Shown here in pieces: positions 48,944 to 58,781 of a DNA stretch of 64,000 nucleotides. Location of the stretch: positions 372,001 to 436,000 of the forward strand of contig SCUJ01000006.1 of NCBI GenBank assembly GCA_004297165.1, in the 5' to 3' direction. The stretch is from Gammaproteobacteria bacterium. Its GTDB lineage: Bacteria; Pseudomonadota; Gammaproteobacteria; Eutrophobiales; Eutrophobiaceae. A model generated the notes under the pieces. That model ran no database searches. It was not told the DNA's origin and was given only the letters and a program-made list of their open reading frames with translations. Position 1 is the first letter of the stretch; each line of letters begins with the position of its first letter. The position numbers and the translations under genes are program-made.

Positions 48944-50197
48944 TCAGCCTGCGAATTTCGGATTTTCGATCAATAGCGCGATCCCCTGACCGCCGCCGAT
49001 GCAGGCAGAGGCGATGCCGTAACGCAGATTTGATCGCCGCAGTTCCCTCGACAGCGTCGTGGCAAGGCGCACGCCCGATGCGGCCAGGGGGTGGCCGATG
49101 GCGATGGCCCCGCCGTTGACATTGACCTTGGCGTGATCCAGACCGAGCTCACGTTCCACGGCGAGACATTGCGCCGCAAAGGCCTCGTTGATCTCGAAGC
49201 GATCGATGTCGGCGAGCTTGAGTCCGGCCCGAGCGAGTAACGGACGAATCGCGGCCACCGGACCGATACCCATGTTTTCCGGCGGTACGCCTACCACAGT
49301 CGCCCCCGCCAGGCGTCCCAACGGCCCGATCCCCTTGGTCTTGATATAGCTGCCCGCCGCGACCAGCGCCGCGCCGGCGCCATCGGTTATCCCCGAACTG
49401 TTGCCGCCGGTCTGTACGCCATCGAATACCGCGGGGAGTTTGGCCAGGACCTCCATGGGAGATCGGCGCACATGCGTGTCTGATTGCTGGTCCTGCGCGC
49501 CGCGGGGCAGTTTGATGCCCCGCGGTTTATAACCTTCCAGTTCAAATTTTTCCGTGGTAACTGGAACAATCTCGCCCGCGAGAAAACCGTTTTCCTGGGC
49601 CTGGATCGCCCGTTCGAAACTCGCGCAGGCGAAGGCATCGGCATCCGTACGGGTGATCGAATATTCCACCGCCAGGCGTTCCGCGCAGACGCCCATGCCT
49701 GCGCCGATGGCGGAATCGATCAGGGCCTCCCAGAGGAAATCCTTGAACTCCACCTGTCCCAGATTGAAGCCATTCCGATGGGTGTAGGCGGCGATGGGGT
49801 TGCGGCTCATGGACTCCGCGGCGACGCACAGGCCCAGCTCGATCTTGCCGAGCGTGATGGCGTCAGCGGCCTGCAAGAGTAATTCAAACCCTGTACCGCA
49901 GACCCGCTGCACGAGCGTTGAAGGCACGCCAACGGGCACCCCGGAGTAGAGGCCGATGTGGCGCGGGAGGACATAGGCGTCATACGCCGCCTGCGCCATG
50001 CAGCCGGCAACGACCGCGCCGACATCCTCGGGCGGGAGGCCGGTGCGGGCAAAGATCCCCATGGCCGCCTTGATGCCGAGATCGGTGGGAGAAACTAAAG
50101 AGAAGGCGTCTTTGTAATCGACAAAAGGCGTACGCACGCCATCGATCAACCAGATATCGTTATAGATACTGGTGATGGCCGGATTCTTATCCCGCAT
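48944..50197 (-). CDS. Thiolase (acetyl-CoA C-acyltransferase)
   Basis: A 417-residue thiolase. Nucleophile Cys100 (QRVCGTGFE), NEAFAAQ, His in GGAIAIGHPLAASG and the second Cys in ACIGGGQGIAL are all present. It either splits 3-oxoacyl-CoA or condenses two acetyl-CoA. The start is ATG 50197 with GGAG eight bases upstream; the longer frame from 50230 lacks such a site. Residues around the active site (NRLCGSG replaced by QRVCGTG) set it a little apart from FadA and PhaA. The convergent acyl-CoA synthetase neighbour suggests shared acyl-CoA metabolism. Direction and chain length are open. Confidence 0.92.
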   Translation of the reverse strand: MRDKNPAITSIYNDIWLIDGVRTPFVDYKDAFSLVSPTDLGIKAAMGIFARTGLPPEDVGAVVAGCMAQAAYDAYVLPRHIGLYSGVPVGVPSTLVQRVCGTGFELLLQAADAITLGKIELGLCVAAESMSRNPIAAYTHRNGFNLGQVEFKDFLWEALIDSAIGAGMGVCAERLAVEYSITRTDADAFACASFERAIQAQENGFLAGEIVPVTTEKFELEGYKPRGIKLPRGAQDQQSDTHVRRSPMEVLAKLPAVFDGVQTGGNSSGITDGAGAALVAAGSYIKTKGIGPLGRLAGATVVGVPPENMGIGPVAAIRPLLARAGLKLADIDRFEINEAFAAQCLAVERELGLDHAKVNVNGGAIAIGHPLAASGVRLATTLSRELRRSNLRYGIASACIGGGQGIALLIENPKFAG

Positions 50198-50265
50198 ATG
50201 CAAGTCTCCGTCAATTTTAACAGACCGCATGGATGTTCATGCGGTTCCTCATCATAGGGATTATG

Positions 50266-51534
50266 CTAACAGAGCCCCGCCGGGGATGGAAAAGGATTCA
50301 CTTCCCTGAGTCGCGCAATCCGTAACGGGGCGGGCGGGTGCGAGTCATGAAACGCGGAATACAGCGGGTCGGGTGTCAGGGTGCTGGCGTTCTCGCGATA
50401 GAGTTTGACCAGCGCCTGCACGAGATCCTCCGCCGCAGTCTGGGCGGCGGCAAAGCGGTCCGCCTCGTATTCATGCGCCCGCGACAACCAGGAAAACGCC
50501 GGTTGCAGGAAGAAACTGAACAAGGGCGCGACCAGCATGAACAGGGTTAGCGCCATGTACGGGGTTTGGGTGATTACACCGAGGCCTGCATAGTACCAGG
50601 GCATCTGCATGAGCCAGCCCAACAAGGCGAGACCCAGCAGCGAGAGGCCGGCGCTCAGCGCGATACGTTTCTTGATATGGTGGCGTTTGAAATGGCCCAA
50701 CTCATGCGCCAGAACCGCCTCGGTCTCGGCATCTGTCAATCCCTTGAGGAGGGTATCGAAGAAGACGATGCGTTTGTTGGCGCCAAGTCCTGTGAAATAC
50801 GCATTACCGTGACTCGATCGCCGGGAGCCATCCATCACGAATATGCCGCGCGAGGCGAAGCCGTTGCGTTGCAGGAGTGATTCGATGCGCGCGCGCAGAT
50901 CCTCGCGTTCGAGCGGTTTGAATTTGTTGAAAAGCGGGGCGATGAATGCGGGCCAGGCCCACATCATGAACAGACTGAACGCGAACCAGACGCCCCAGAC
51001 ATAAAGCCACCACAGGGCGCCGGCGGCGGCCATGAGCCAGAGTACCACCCACAGAAAAGGAAGGCCGATTACAAACAACAACAGACATTGTTTGAGGAGG
51101 TCGAGCACGAAGGTTCCGGGGGTGGTCTTGTTGAAACCGAAGCGTTGCTCCAGATAGAAGGTGTGATAGATGGACAGCGGCAGGCCGAGGGCCGCCGAGA
51201 TCAAGGTGAAGGAAAGCATGAACAGGGCGCCGGTCGCGATCTGATTCAGACCGAAGGCGGTCCAGAAATCGGCCAGCCATTGCAGACCGCCGCCCAGAGT
51301 CCAGACCAGCAGCAGCGCGGCCTCGATGCTCAAATCGACCAGACCAGTCCTGGCTTTGGCGATGTTATACGCCGCGGCCTTGGCGTGTTCCGCGGGCGTG
51401 ATCTTTTCGCGGAATTCGGCAGGCGCCTGCTGCCGGTGTTTGTCGATATGGCTGATGTGGCGCAATACCAGGTAATACTGCAGCAGGAAACCGCAGGCCA
51501 GGATAATGATGAAGATTACGGTGAATGTATTCAT
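50266..51534 (-). CDS. M48 family zinc metalloprotease (Ste24/CAAX protease-like)
   Basis: A 422-residue integral membrane protease. The N-terminal half has several helices (about 3-25, 70-92, 100-125, 150-175, 180-205) as in the peptidase M48 N domain of Ste24. The zinc site is HELGH at 277-281 with the third ligand in HEYEADRFA, and two more helices lie at about 293-340. In eukaryotes Ste24 processes prenylated proteins; the bacterial homologues are thought to act in membrane protein quality control. ATG 51534 gives the family start; the frame to 51624 adds a proline/arginine-rich stretch. It is divergent from orn. Confidence 0.92.
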   Translation of the reverse strand: MNTFTVIFIIILACGFLLQYYLVLRHISHIDKHRQQAPAEFREKITPAEHAKAAAYNIAKARTGLVDLSIEAALLLVWTLGGGLQWLADFWTAFGLNQIATGALFMLSFTLISAALGLPLSIYHTFYLEQRFGFNKTTPGTFVLDLLKQCLLLFVIGLPFLWVVLWLMAAAGALWWLYVWGVWFAFSLFMMWAWPAFIAPLFNKFKPLEREDLRARIESLLQRNGFASRGIFVMDGSRRSSHGNAYFTGLGANKRIVFFDTLLKGLTDAETEAVLAHELGHFKRHHIKKRIALSAGLSLLGLALLGWLMQMPWYYAGLGVITQTPYMALTLFMLVAPLFSFFLQPAFSWLSRAHEYEADRFAAAQTAAEDLVQALVKLYRENASTLTPDPLYSAFHDSHPPAPLRIARLREVNPFPSPAGLC

Positions 51535-51644
51535 TGTGTTCCGGTCCGGCCGATAGTACCTTAAGGCGCCCGGCCGCGCGGCGCTTGAGGGATCGCGATT
51601 CGATACCGGCATGATAATAAACATTTCACCGCCATGACAACGCC

Positions 51645-52187
51645 ATGATGCAATCTGAAAACAACCTGATCTGGATCGACCTGGAAATGACCGGGCTCGA
51701 TTCCCTGCGCGATCGCATCATCGAGATCGCGACCATCATCACCACAAACGACCTGGACATCCTCGCCGAAGGGCCGGTGCTGGCTATTCATGTCGAAGAA
51801 TCGATTCTCTCCGGCATGGATGAGTGGAATACGACTCAACATGCGCGTTCCGGTTTGATCGAGCGGGTCAGAAAGAGTCGGCTGAGCAATCGAGAAGCGG
51901 AGCGACTGACCCTCGATTTTATACGGCAATATGTCCCGGAGCGCATCTCCCCGATGTGCGGCAACAGCATCTGTCAGGATCGCCGGTTCCTCGCGCGCCT
52001 TATGCCGGAGCTGGAGGGCTTTTTTCATTATCGGAACCTGGACGTTTCCACCCTCAAGATACTGGTGAACCGCTGGGCGCCGGGACAACAACAATTCATC
52101 AAGGAATCCACTCACCTCGCGTTGCAGGATGTGCGCGATTCCATCGAGGAATTGCGTTTCTACCGGCATCGCTATCTCAAGATCTGA
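51645..52187 (+). CDS. orn: Oligoribonuclease
   Basis: A 180-residue DEDDh exonuclease that finishes RNA decay by cutting 2- to 5-base RNAs, including pGpG from cyclic di-GMP. Motifs are [10 protein letters not shown] (the Asp and Glu metal ligands), [11 protein letters not shown], and [14 protein letters not shown] (His and Asp). Start ATG 51645, or 51648 as the next codon. It opens the orn-nnrD-tsaE-amidase-mutL-miaA-hfq series. NnrD begins 11 bases after the stop. Confidence 0.97.
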   Translation: MMQSENNLIWIDLEMTGLDSLRDRIIEIATIITTNDLDILAEGPVLAIHVEESILSGMDEWNTTQHARSGLIERVRKSRLSNREAERLTLDFIRQYVPERISPMCGNSICQDRRFLARLMPELEGFFHYRNLDVSTLKILVNRWAPGQQQFIKESTHLALQDVRDSIEELRFYRHRYLKI

Positions 52188-52198
52188 ATCCGCTGGCC

Positions 52199-53710
52199 AT
52201 GTCTTCCCTGCCCGTCGATCTTTACCGCGCCGATCAGGTCAGGGCCCTTGATCGCAGGATTATCGAACAGCATGCCATAACCGGATTCCAACTCATGGAA
52301 CGGGCCGCCGCAAGCGCCTGGCAGGAACTGGTTGGCGCCTGGCCGGAGGCCCGCCGTATAACCGTACTCTGCGGTAGCGGGAATAATGCCGGCGATGGAT
52401 TCCTGCTGGCCGGGCTCGCGCACGATTCGGGGCGTAAGGTCAGGCTGATAACCCTGACCGATCCGGAAAATCTTGCGGGCGACGCCAACCGGGCGGCGCG
52501 ACTGACCCTGGGGCGGATACAGACCAAACCCTTTTTGGGATCGGATCAACTCACGGACGCCGATGTCCTGGTCGATGCCATGTTGGGCACCGGCCTGGAT
52601 CGCGCCCTGGAAGGGAACTATCTCCAGGCGGTGAAGGCGATTAATGCCGCGGGGAGGCCGGTTCTCGCGATCGATATCCCGACCGGATTGCATGCGGATA
52701 GCGGCCGGGTCATGGGCGATGCCGTCCAGGCAACACTCACCGTAACCTTCATCGGGCTGAAACAGGGGATGTTCACGGGCTGCGCCGCCGATTACTGCGG
52801 CAGGATCGTCTTTGCCGATCTGGACGCCCCGGAAGAGATTTATTCGGCGGTCCCTCCCGCGGCGCGCCGGATCGATTATGCCTCGCAGGCCAGTCTTCTA
52901 TCGCCCAGGCGACGAACGGCGCACAAAGGTTCCTACGGCCATGTCCTGGTCGTGGGCGGCGATTACGGTTACAGCGGCGCCGTGAGAATGGCAGCCACGG
53001 CCGCCGCCCGCTGCGGCGCGGGCCTGATCAGCGTCGCCACGCGGTGCGGACATGCCAATGCCATTCCGCTGGCGGTCCCGGAACTGATGGTCCGCGGTAT
53101 AGAGCAGTCAGCGGAATTGGATCCCATGCTCAGCAGGGCATCCCTCGTCGTAGCCGGGCCTGGATTGGGACAGGACGATTGGGGACAACGATTATTCACT
53201 AAAATATTGGACTCGGCACTGCCGCTGGTGCTGGATGCCGATGCCCTGAATCTCCTCGCCAGGGAACCGGCGCGATCCAATCGCTGGATCCTGACCCCCC
53301 ATCCGGGCGAGGCGGCGCGGCTGCTGGACCTCGATGCCGCGGCAGTACAAGCCGATCGCTTCCAGGCGATCGAGATGTTGCAGGCAAGATATGGCGGCGT
53401 GATTGTGCTCAAGGGCAGCGGGACGATTGTTTATGGGGGTGCGGGATTGCCGATGGTGTGTACGGACGGAAACCCTGGCATGGCCAGCGGCGGCATGGGC
53501 GATGTCTTGAGCGGCGTGATCGCCGGTTTGCTGGTCCAGTGGCTCTCACCCCTGCAAGCGGCCGCGCTCGGCGTCGCGATCCATGCCGCGGCGGGCGATC
53601 GCGCAGCCAGGCAGGACGGCGAGCGGGGAATGCTGGCGACGGACCTACTGCCCTGGATCCGACGCCTGGTGAACCCGATGCACGATTCGCCTGTGAAGCA
53701 GTGCGAGTAA
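52199..53710 (+). CDS. nnrD: Bifunctional NAD(P)H-hydrate epimerase / ADP-dependent NAD(P)H-hydrate dehydratase
   Basis: A 503-residue fusion of two repair enzymes. The N-terminal YjeF domain (about 1-215; GSGNNAGDGFLLA, DAMLGTGLDR) epimerises damaged NAD(P)H hydrate. The C-terminal ribokinase-like domain (about 225-495; KGSYGHVLVVGG, AGPGLGQDDWG, LDADALNLLA, MASGGMGDVLSG) dehydrates the S form with ADP. I start it at ATG 52199, as the open frame further upstream lies within orn. It is in its usual place between orn and tsaE. Confidence 0.96.
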   Translation: MSSLPVDLYRADQVRALDRRIIEQHAITGFQLMERAAASAWQELVGAWPEARRITVLCGSGNNAGDGFLLAGLAHDSGRKVRLITLTDPENLAGDANRAARLTLGRIQTKPFLGSDQLTDADVLVDAMLGTGLDRALEGNYLQAVKAINAAGRPVLAIDIPTGLHADSGRVMGDAVQATLTVTFIGLKQGMFTGCAADYCGRIVFADLDAPEEIYSAVPPAARRIDYASQASLLSPRRRTAHKGSYGHVLVVGGDYGYSGAVRMAATAAARCGAGLISVATRCGHANAIPLAVPELMVRGIEQSAELDPMLSRASLVVAGPGLGQDDWGQRLFTKILDSALPLVLDADALNLLAREPARSNRWILTPHPGEAARLLDLDAAAVQADRFQAIEMLQARYGGVIVLKGSGTIVYGGAGLPMVCTDGNPGMASGGMGDVLSGVIAGLLVQWLSPLQAAALGVAIHAAAGDRAARQDGERGMLATDLLPWIRRLVNPMHDSPVKQCE

Positions 53711-53759
53711 GGTTCAACCCTCCATGCAACCCAGTTAGATTTCAATCGGTTTGCCTAAA

Positions 53760-54248
53760 ATGCGAGACATTCAATCGCAACGGCTCCTGGAAACGAAGGC
53801 GACAGATGCCTCTGCCATGGAGGAGCTTGGCGAAATCCTCGGCCGGGAATGTCCCGCCGGCACGTTGATCTATTTGCAGGGCGATCTGGGAGCAGGGAAA
53901 ACGACATTGGTCCGGGGTTTTCTCAAGGGGCGCGGCTACATCGGGCGTGTCAAGAGCCCAACCTACACACTGCTCGAACCGTACTCAACACGGCGTTCAC
54001 CTGTGTACCACTTCGATCTTTACAGGCTGAAATCTCCGGAGGAACTTGAGGGGATCGGATTCCGGGATTATCTCGATGGGGTAGGCATTTGTCTGATCGA
54101 ATGGCCTGAGAAGGCTGCAACGCTTCTGCCTGATCCGGACCTGCATATCCGGATCGCTTTCGCCGAACCAGGTCGGACCCTCACCCTCGTACCGTATACC
54201 CAATCTGGCGGGTTCCTAGTCGATACCGTATTGAAAACATATAGATAG
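53760..54248 (+). CDS. tsaE: tRNA threonylcarbamoyladenosine biosynthesis protein TsaE
   Basis: A 162-residue P-loop ATPase. Walker A GDLGAGKTT, SPTYTL switch and HFDLYRL are family signatures, and IEWPEKAATLLP is the conserved C-terminal motif. With TsaD and TsaB it installs threonylcarbamoyl on A37 of ANN-decoding tRNAs. The start is ATG 53760; a TTG three codons earlier is less likely. The amidase follows after 81 AT-rich bases with nothing notable. Confidence 0.96.
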   Translation: MRDIQSQRLLETKATDASAMEELGEILGRECPAGTLIYLQGDLGAGKTTLVRGFLKGRGYIGRVKSPTYTLLEPYSTRRSPVYHFDLYRLKSPEELEGIGFRDYLDGVGICLIEWPEKAATLLPDPDLHIRIAFAEPGRTLTLVPYTQSGGFLVDTVLKTYR

Positions 54249-54329
54249 CTTGATTTTTTAATGGAAAATTGAAAAGATTGCACTAACAGTCAATAATATG
54301 AAGAATAATTCAGAGATATTGATCTTGTT

Positions 54330-55634
54330 ATGCGCATCCTTAAAGCTCTGACATTGGGATTACTTTTGGCGCCGGGCATCCTGCTGGCGCAAGGTGTGTC
54401 GGTTGATAATGTCCGTATCTGGGCCGCGCCTGACAACACCCGAATCGTCTTCGATGTCAGCGCCCCCGTCCAGTATCAACTCAGCTTGCTGGAAGACCCC
54501 TACCGCCTGGTCGTCGACTTGCGGGAAGTTCGCGTAAAACGACAACCGGCCCAACCCGCGCCCACCGACAAGTTTCTGCAACGACTCCGTGGCGCTTCAG
54601 ACAACGGCAAAGACTGGCGTTTTGTCCTGGACCTGAAAAAATACGCGCAAACGAAGAGTTTTCAACTCCCTCCGAACGAGCAGTATGGTCACCGTCTGGT
54701 GGTCGATGTATTCAATCCGGAGGTGGAACTTTCGCCGCCCGATGCCCCGCTGGAGGTCGAGCAGGGACCGGATCGATCGCGGGAGATTGTCATCGCGGTT
54801 GACGCCGGTCACGGTGGTGAAGACCCGGGTTCGATCGGTCCGAGCGGCACATACGAAAAGGACGTAATCTATAAGGTTGCGGACCGTCTCACCGCCATGA
54901 TCAACCGGGAACCGGGCATGCGCGCGGTGATGGTTCGGGAAGGTGATTACTTCATTCCGCTGCGAAAGCGCATCCAGAAGGCGCGCGATCACAAGGCGGA
55001 TCTGTTTATCTCTATCCATGCGGATGCGTTTCGCGATCGACGCGTCAACGGGGCATCGGTGTATGTGCTCTCGCAGAAGGGCGCGAGCAGCGAATACGCG
55101 CGGTGGCTGGCGGCGCGGGAAAACGCCTCTGACCTGATCGGCGGCGTTTCGCTGGATGACAAGGACGACGTGCTGGCTTCGGTGTTGCTGGACCTATCCC
55201 AGACTGCGAGCCTGGAGGAGAGCATAGAGATTGCCGAGGAGGTCCTCGGCGGACTTCGGGAAGTCGGGAAACTGCACAAATCGCGCGTCGAGGCGGCCGG
55301 ATTCGCGGTGCTGAAATCGCCGGACATCCCTTCCATCCTGGTTGAGACGGCCTATCTGTCCAATCCAGCTGAAGAAAAAAAGCTGCGTAATCCGGAACAA
55401 CAACAGAAGATCGCCGCCTCCATCATGAAAGGCGTGCGCAATTATTTCCGCAGCAACCGGCCGGAAGGAATGCAACTGGCGCTGCGCAAGCACGTGATTA
55501 CCAAAGGCGATACCCTGTCGGAGATCGCCGAGTCTTATCAGGTCAGCGTGCAGCATCTGCGTGAGTACAACAATTTGAAAAACGACGTTGTGCGAACCGG
55601 TCAGGTGCTCGAGATCCCGACCAGCGGCGGTTGA
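54330..55634 (+). CDS. amiC: N-acetylmuramoyl-L-alanine amidase (AmiB/AmiC type) with LysM
   Basis: A 434-residue exported amidase. It has a signal peptide (about 1-20, cut near LLAQG), an AMIN domain for septal targeting (about 22-130), the zinc amidase_3 domain (about 155-375; AVDAGHGGEDPGS, FISIHADAF, VETAYLSN) and a C-terminal LysM repeat (388-431). It splits septal peptidoglycan for daughter-cell separation and normally needs an EnvC/NlpD-type activator. The C-terminal LysM agrees with AmiB of E. coli, which also lies next to mutL. ATG 54330. Confidence 0.95.
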   Translation: MRILKALTLGLLLAPGILLAQGVSVDNVRIWAAPDNTRIVFDVSAPVQYQLSLLEDPYRLVVDLREVRVKRQPAQPAPTDKFLQRLRGASDNGKDWRFVLDLKKYAQTKSFQLPPNEQYGHRLVVDVFNPEVELSPPDAPLEVEQGPDRSREIVIAVDAGHGGEDPGSIGPSGTYEKDVIYKVADRLTAMINREPGMRAVMVREGDYFIPLRKRIQKARDHKADLFISIHADAFRDRRVNGASVYVLSQKGASSEYARWLAARENASDLIGGVSLDDKDDVLASVLLDLSQTASLEESIEIAEEVLGGLREVGKLHKSRVEAAGFAVLKSPDIPSILVETAYLSNPAEEKKLRNPEQQQKIAASIMKGVRNYFRSNRPEGMQLALRKHVITKGDTLSEIAESYQVSVQHLREYNNLKNDVVRTGQVLEIPTSGG

Positions 55635-55695
55635 CTTATTCATTTATCCCCGCGCTTCACTCGCAAGTCAGCAAGGGCTAAGCTAGCGCGTGATC

Positions 55696-57432
55696 ATGAA
55701 GCCCGAAAGCCTGCCCAGAATCCACAAGCTGCCACCGCTCCTGAGTAACCAGATTGCCGCCGGCGAGGTCATCGAACGGCCTGCTTCGATCGTAAAAGAA
55801 CTTATGGAAAACAGCCTCGATGCGGGCGCCGGAACGATCGAGATCCAGATAGAGCGGGGCGGTACGCGCATTATCCGGGTGCAGGACGACGGCATCGGCA
55901 TTCACCCGGAGGACCTGCGGCTCGCGATCGAGAGTCACGCAACCAGCAAACTCCATACTCCCGAGGATCTGCTCGCGATCCGGACCCTGGGTTTTCGTGG
56001 CGAGGCATTGTCAAGCATCGCTGCCGTGGCCAGGGTCAGCATCCAGTCGAAAGCGATTGACGCGAACGTGGCGTGGTCGATTCTTTACGACCCTCTGACC
56101 GGCGATACGAAAACGGGACCTGCCGCGCATCCCCAGGGCGCCACGGTGACAGTAGGCAATCTCTTCTACAATGTGCCCGCGCGGAAAAAATTTCTCCGCT
56201 CCGAGCGGACGGAGTTTCTCCATATTCTGGAAACCGTTAAAAGATTGGCGCTTTCGGTCTGGGATACGACCATCCGCTTGCAGCACGACGGTAAGTCCTG
56301 CCTGCATTGCCGCGGTCAGGAGGACCCTGCGCGCAGGGTCAGGGAACTCCTGGGTAAAGGCTTCGTTGAAAATGCCGTCCGGGTGGATCGGCGAAGTGAT
56401 GCATTCAGGTTATGGGGTTGGCTGGGCAACGAGAATGCACACAGCAGTCAGGTTGAACGCCAGTATCTCTATTTTAATAACCGCATCATTCGGGACAGGA
56501 AACTGAGCCATGCCATCCGTACTGCCTATGGCGAGACGATCCCGACCGGCCGCTATCCGCAATATCTGCTCTATCTGGAGATGGATCCTGCGCTCGCGGA
56601 TGTCAACGTGCATCCCGCCAAGCATGAAGTACGTTTCCGCGAGACGCGCGAGGTCCATGATTTTGTCCACGGTTGTGTCAAACAGGCCCTGAGCAAATCG
56701 ACAGTCAGTAATTCCAGGCTGGAAAACTCGATCCTGCCCGCGCGGGGTGATTACGCATGCCCGACGCCAGGCGAAAGCGCACAAGTTCGTGAGGCGGTAT
56801 TGCATTACCGCAAAGATACGCCACTTTCTATAACCGAGACTCGCGGGGGTTTATCGACGGATGAACCCAGGATGCTTTTGGCGCTTACCGACAGACGCCT
56901 GATAGTCGAGTGCCGGGAAGGTGTGTTATTGCTGGATATCGCCGGCGCGCGCAGGTTTCTCGCCCGAACCAGGCTTGAGCGTCTGGCTGAAAACGAGGTG
57001 CTGCAATCCCGTCCGTTACTCGTCCCCATCAGTCTCGGCATAAACCGGGAATTGCCGTCGTCGGAGGACGATTTCCATGAATTGTGCCGTCGATTCGGTC
57101 TGCAACTGAATTTTTCCGGACCTCGAACACTCACGTTGCGCACCATTCCCTTGATCCTGGAAGACACGGATCTGCAAGACTTGATTGACGATATCCTGGA
57201 GTCCCTGCGCTCCCATCCTGTAACTGACAGCAAAGCCCAGGCGTCGGAGATGCGGTCGATCTTGGCCAGACATGCCGGCGCACCTGGGTTTCAGTTTCAC
57301 TCGGATTCACTGAGGACGTTGTTGCAACAACTCAGACAGGCCGGATCGGACCTCACTTCCGCGGGTCATGCGGGCGTCTGGCGTAAACTGGATCCCCGGC
57401 TGCTGGACGAGATTATCGGCGATGCCCTCTGA
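55696..57432 (+). CDS. mutL: DNA mismatch repair protein MutL
   Basis: A 578-residue MutL. The GHKL ATPase half (about 1-335) has NQIAAGEVIERPASIVKEL, ENSLDAGA, DDGIGI, GFRGEAL and VNVHPAKHEVRF. The C-terminal dimerisation half lacks the DQHA-x2-E-x4-E endonuclease motif, as in methyl-directed gammaproteobacterial MutL. So repair here probably depends on MutH or another nickase. Start is ATG 55696 rather than GTG 55690. Its last 11 bases overlap miaA. Confidence 0.97.
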   Translation: MKPESLPRIHKLPPLLSNQIAAGEVIERPASIVKELMENSLDAGAGTIEIQIERGGTRIIRVQDDGIGIHPEDLRLAIESHATSKLHTPEDLLAIRTLGFRGEALSSIAAVARVSIQSKAIDANVAWSILYDPLTGDTKTGPAAHPQGATVTVGNLFYNVPARKKFLRSERTEFLHILETVKRLALSVWDTTIRLQHDGKSCLHCRGQEDPARRVRELLGKGFVENAVRVDRRSDAFRLWGWLGNENAHSSQVERQYLYFNNRIIRDRKLSHAIRTAYGETIPTGRYPQYLLYLEMDPALADVNVHPAKHEVRFRETREVHDFVHGCVKQALSKSTVSNSRLENSILPARGDYACPTPGESAQVREAVLHYRKDTPLSITETRGGLSTDEPRMLLALTDRRLIVECREGVLLLDIAGARRFLARTRLERLAENEVLQSRPLLVPISLGINRELPSSEDDFHELCRRFGLQLNFSGPRTLTLRTIPLILEDTDLQDLIDDILESLRSHPVTDSKAQASEMRSILARHAGAPGFQFHSDSLRTLLQQLRQAGSDLTSAGHAGVWRKLDPRLLDEIIGDAL

Positions 57433-58375
57433 AGGATTGCCCGTCATATTTTTGATGGGTCCGACCGCCAGCGGCAAAACCGAGCTTGCATTGTCTCTCC
57501 ATGATGATCTCCCGGTAGAGATCATCAGTGCGGATTCCGCCATGGTTTACAGGGGTATGGACATCGGCACGGCCAAGCCGGACAGGGAGATCCGATCCAG
57601 AGTCACCCACCACCTCATCGATATCTGTGACCCGGCGGAGGCCTATTCCGCCGGGCGGTTCCAGACTGATGCCAGGGCGTTGATAGATGTGATTCATGCC
57701 CAGCGCAGGATACCGCTGGTCACCGGGGGCACTGGTCTGTATTTTCGCGCCCTGGAACAAGGTTTTTCAGAATTGCCCCCGGCTGATCCCTCCATTCGTG
57801 AGCGGATCTCGCGCCTTGCACAAATTGAAGGCTGGGATGCCTTGCATGCACAACTCGCGCATGTCGACACGGAATCAGCTGCCCGCATCCATGTGAATGA
57901 TCCACAGAGGATCCAGCGGGCATTGGAGGTGTTCGAACTCACCGGAAAGCCATTGTCGGAATTTTTTTCACTCGGCCGGGCCAGGCCGCTCCCATACCGG
58001 ATTATAAAGATTCTGATTAATCCCCAGGAGCGTAATGTCATCCATGAGCGAATCGCCGAACGGTTTGAACGTATGCTGGAACTGGGTCTGGTGGATGAAG
58101 TCAGGACCTTGTACGAACGGGGAGACCTCACACCGGTGATGCCCTCCATCCGGATGGTCGGCTACCGGCAGGTGTGGCGCTACCTGGACGGCAAACTGGA
58201 CTTTGGGACCATGCGCGAGCATGCGATTATCTCCACCAGACAACTCGCCAAAAGACAGTTGACCTGGTTGCGATCGGAACAGGGCGCCATCTGGATAGAC
58301 AGCAGTGCTGCGGATTTACAGCAGACTGTATTGAAAATTATTCGACATGACCCTACCTTCCATTCCGAAGTGTAA
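57422..58375 (+). CDS. miaA: tRNA dimethylallyltransferase MiaA
   Basis: A 317-residue MiaA. P-loop GPTASGKTELAL, DSAMVYRGMDIGTAKP, and the GGTGLYFRAL tRNA-binding motif are complete. It adds dimethylallyl to A37 of tRNAs reading UNN codons. The start at ATG 57422 lies in the end of mutL; the longer frame adds residues antisense to nothing but inside mutL. hfq follows after 104 bases, in which I see no clear promoter. Confidence 0.97.
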   Translation: MPSEGLPVIFLMGPTASGKTELALSLHDDLPVEIISADSAMVYRGMDIGTAKPDREIRSRVTHHLIDICDPAEAYSAGRFQTDARALIDVIHAQRRIPLVTGGTGLYFRALEQGFSELPPADPSIRERISRLAQIEGWDALHAQLAHVDTESAARIHVNDPQRIQRALEVFELTGKPLSEFFSLGRARPLPYRIIKILINPQERNVIHERIAERFERMLELGLVDEVRTLYERGDLTPVMPSIRMVGYRQVWRYLDGKLDFGTMREHAIISTRQLAKRQLTWLRSEQGAIWIDSSAADLQQTVLKIIRHDPTFHSEV

Positions 58376-58479
58376 TATAATAATTACTGAAGATAAGGAA
58401 AGTATTCGTTCAATGCCTGTACTGGATCGAGTGGCTTATAGTTGTCGCGTAATAATAAGTAAAATAAGGAGAAAATATC

Positions 58480-58719
58480 ATGAGCAAGGGGCACTCATTG
58501 CAAGACCCGTTTTTAAATGCGTTGCGCAAGGAAAGGATTCCTGTATCTATCTATCTGGTCAACGGCATCAAGCTACAAGGGCAGGTCGAATCATTCGATC
58601 AGTTTGTTGTACTCCTCAAGAATTCCGTCAGCCAGCTCGTCTATAAGCACGCCATCTCGACGGTGGTGCCGTCGCGTAATATCAAGATGCCGAGAACCGA
58701 TGAGGATACTGAGGAATAG
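58480..58719 (+). CDS. hfq: RNA chaperone Hfq
   Basis: A 79-residue Hfq, shorter than E. coli (102) because the disordered C-terminal tail is small. The Sm1 and Sm2 motifs ([27 protein letters not shown] and [13 protein letters not shown]) are nearly identical to those of enteric Hfq. It forms a hexamer that pairs small RNAs with mRNAs. AAGGAG is well placed before ATG 58480. The miaA-hfq-hflX order is conserved. Confidence 0.98.
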   Translation: MSKGHSLQDPFLNALRKERIPVSIYLVNGIKLQGQVESFDQFVVLLKNSVSQLVYKHAISTVVPSRNIKMPRTDEDTEE

Positions 58720-58781
58720 TCGTTTTAGTTTGTGCCCGGCACCACCCGTGATCTCGCCGGAACCGTTCCGCCCGCTGATTC

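Noticed and set aside
51824-52198. Upstream extension of nnrD by 125 residues
   Set aside because: It lies wholly in orn in another frame; ATG 52199 gives the usual epimerase N-terminus.
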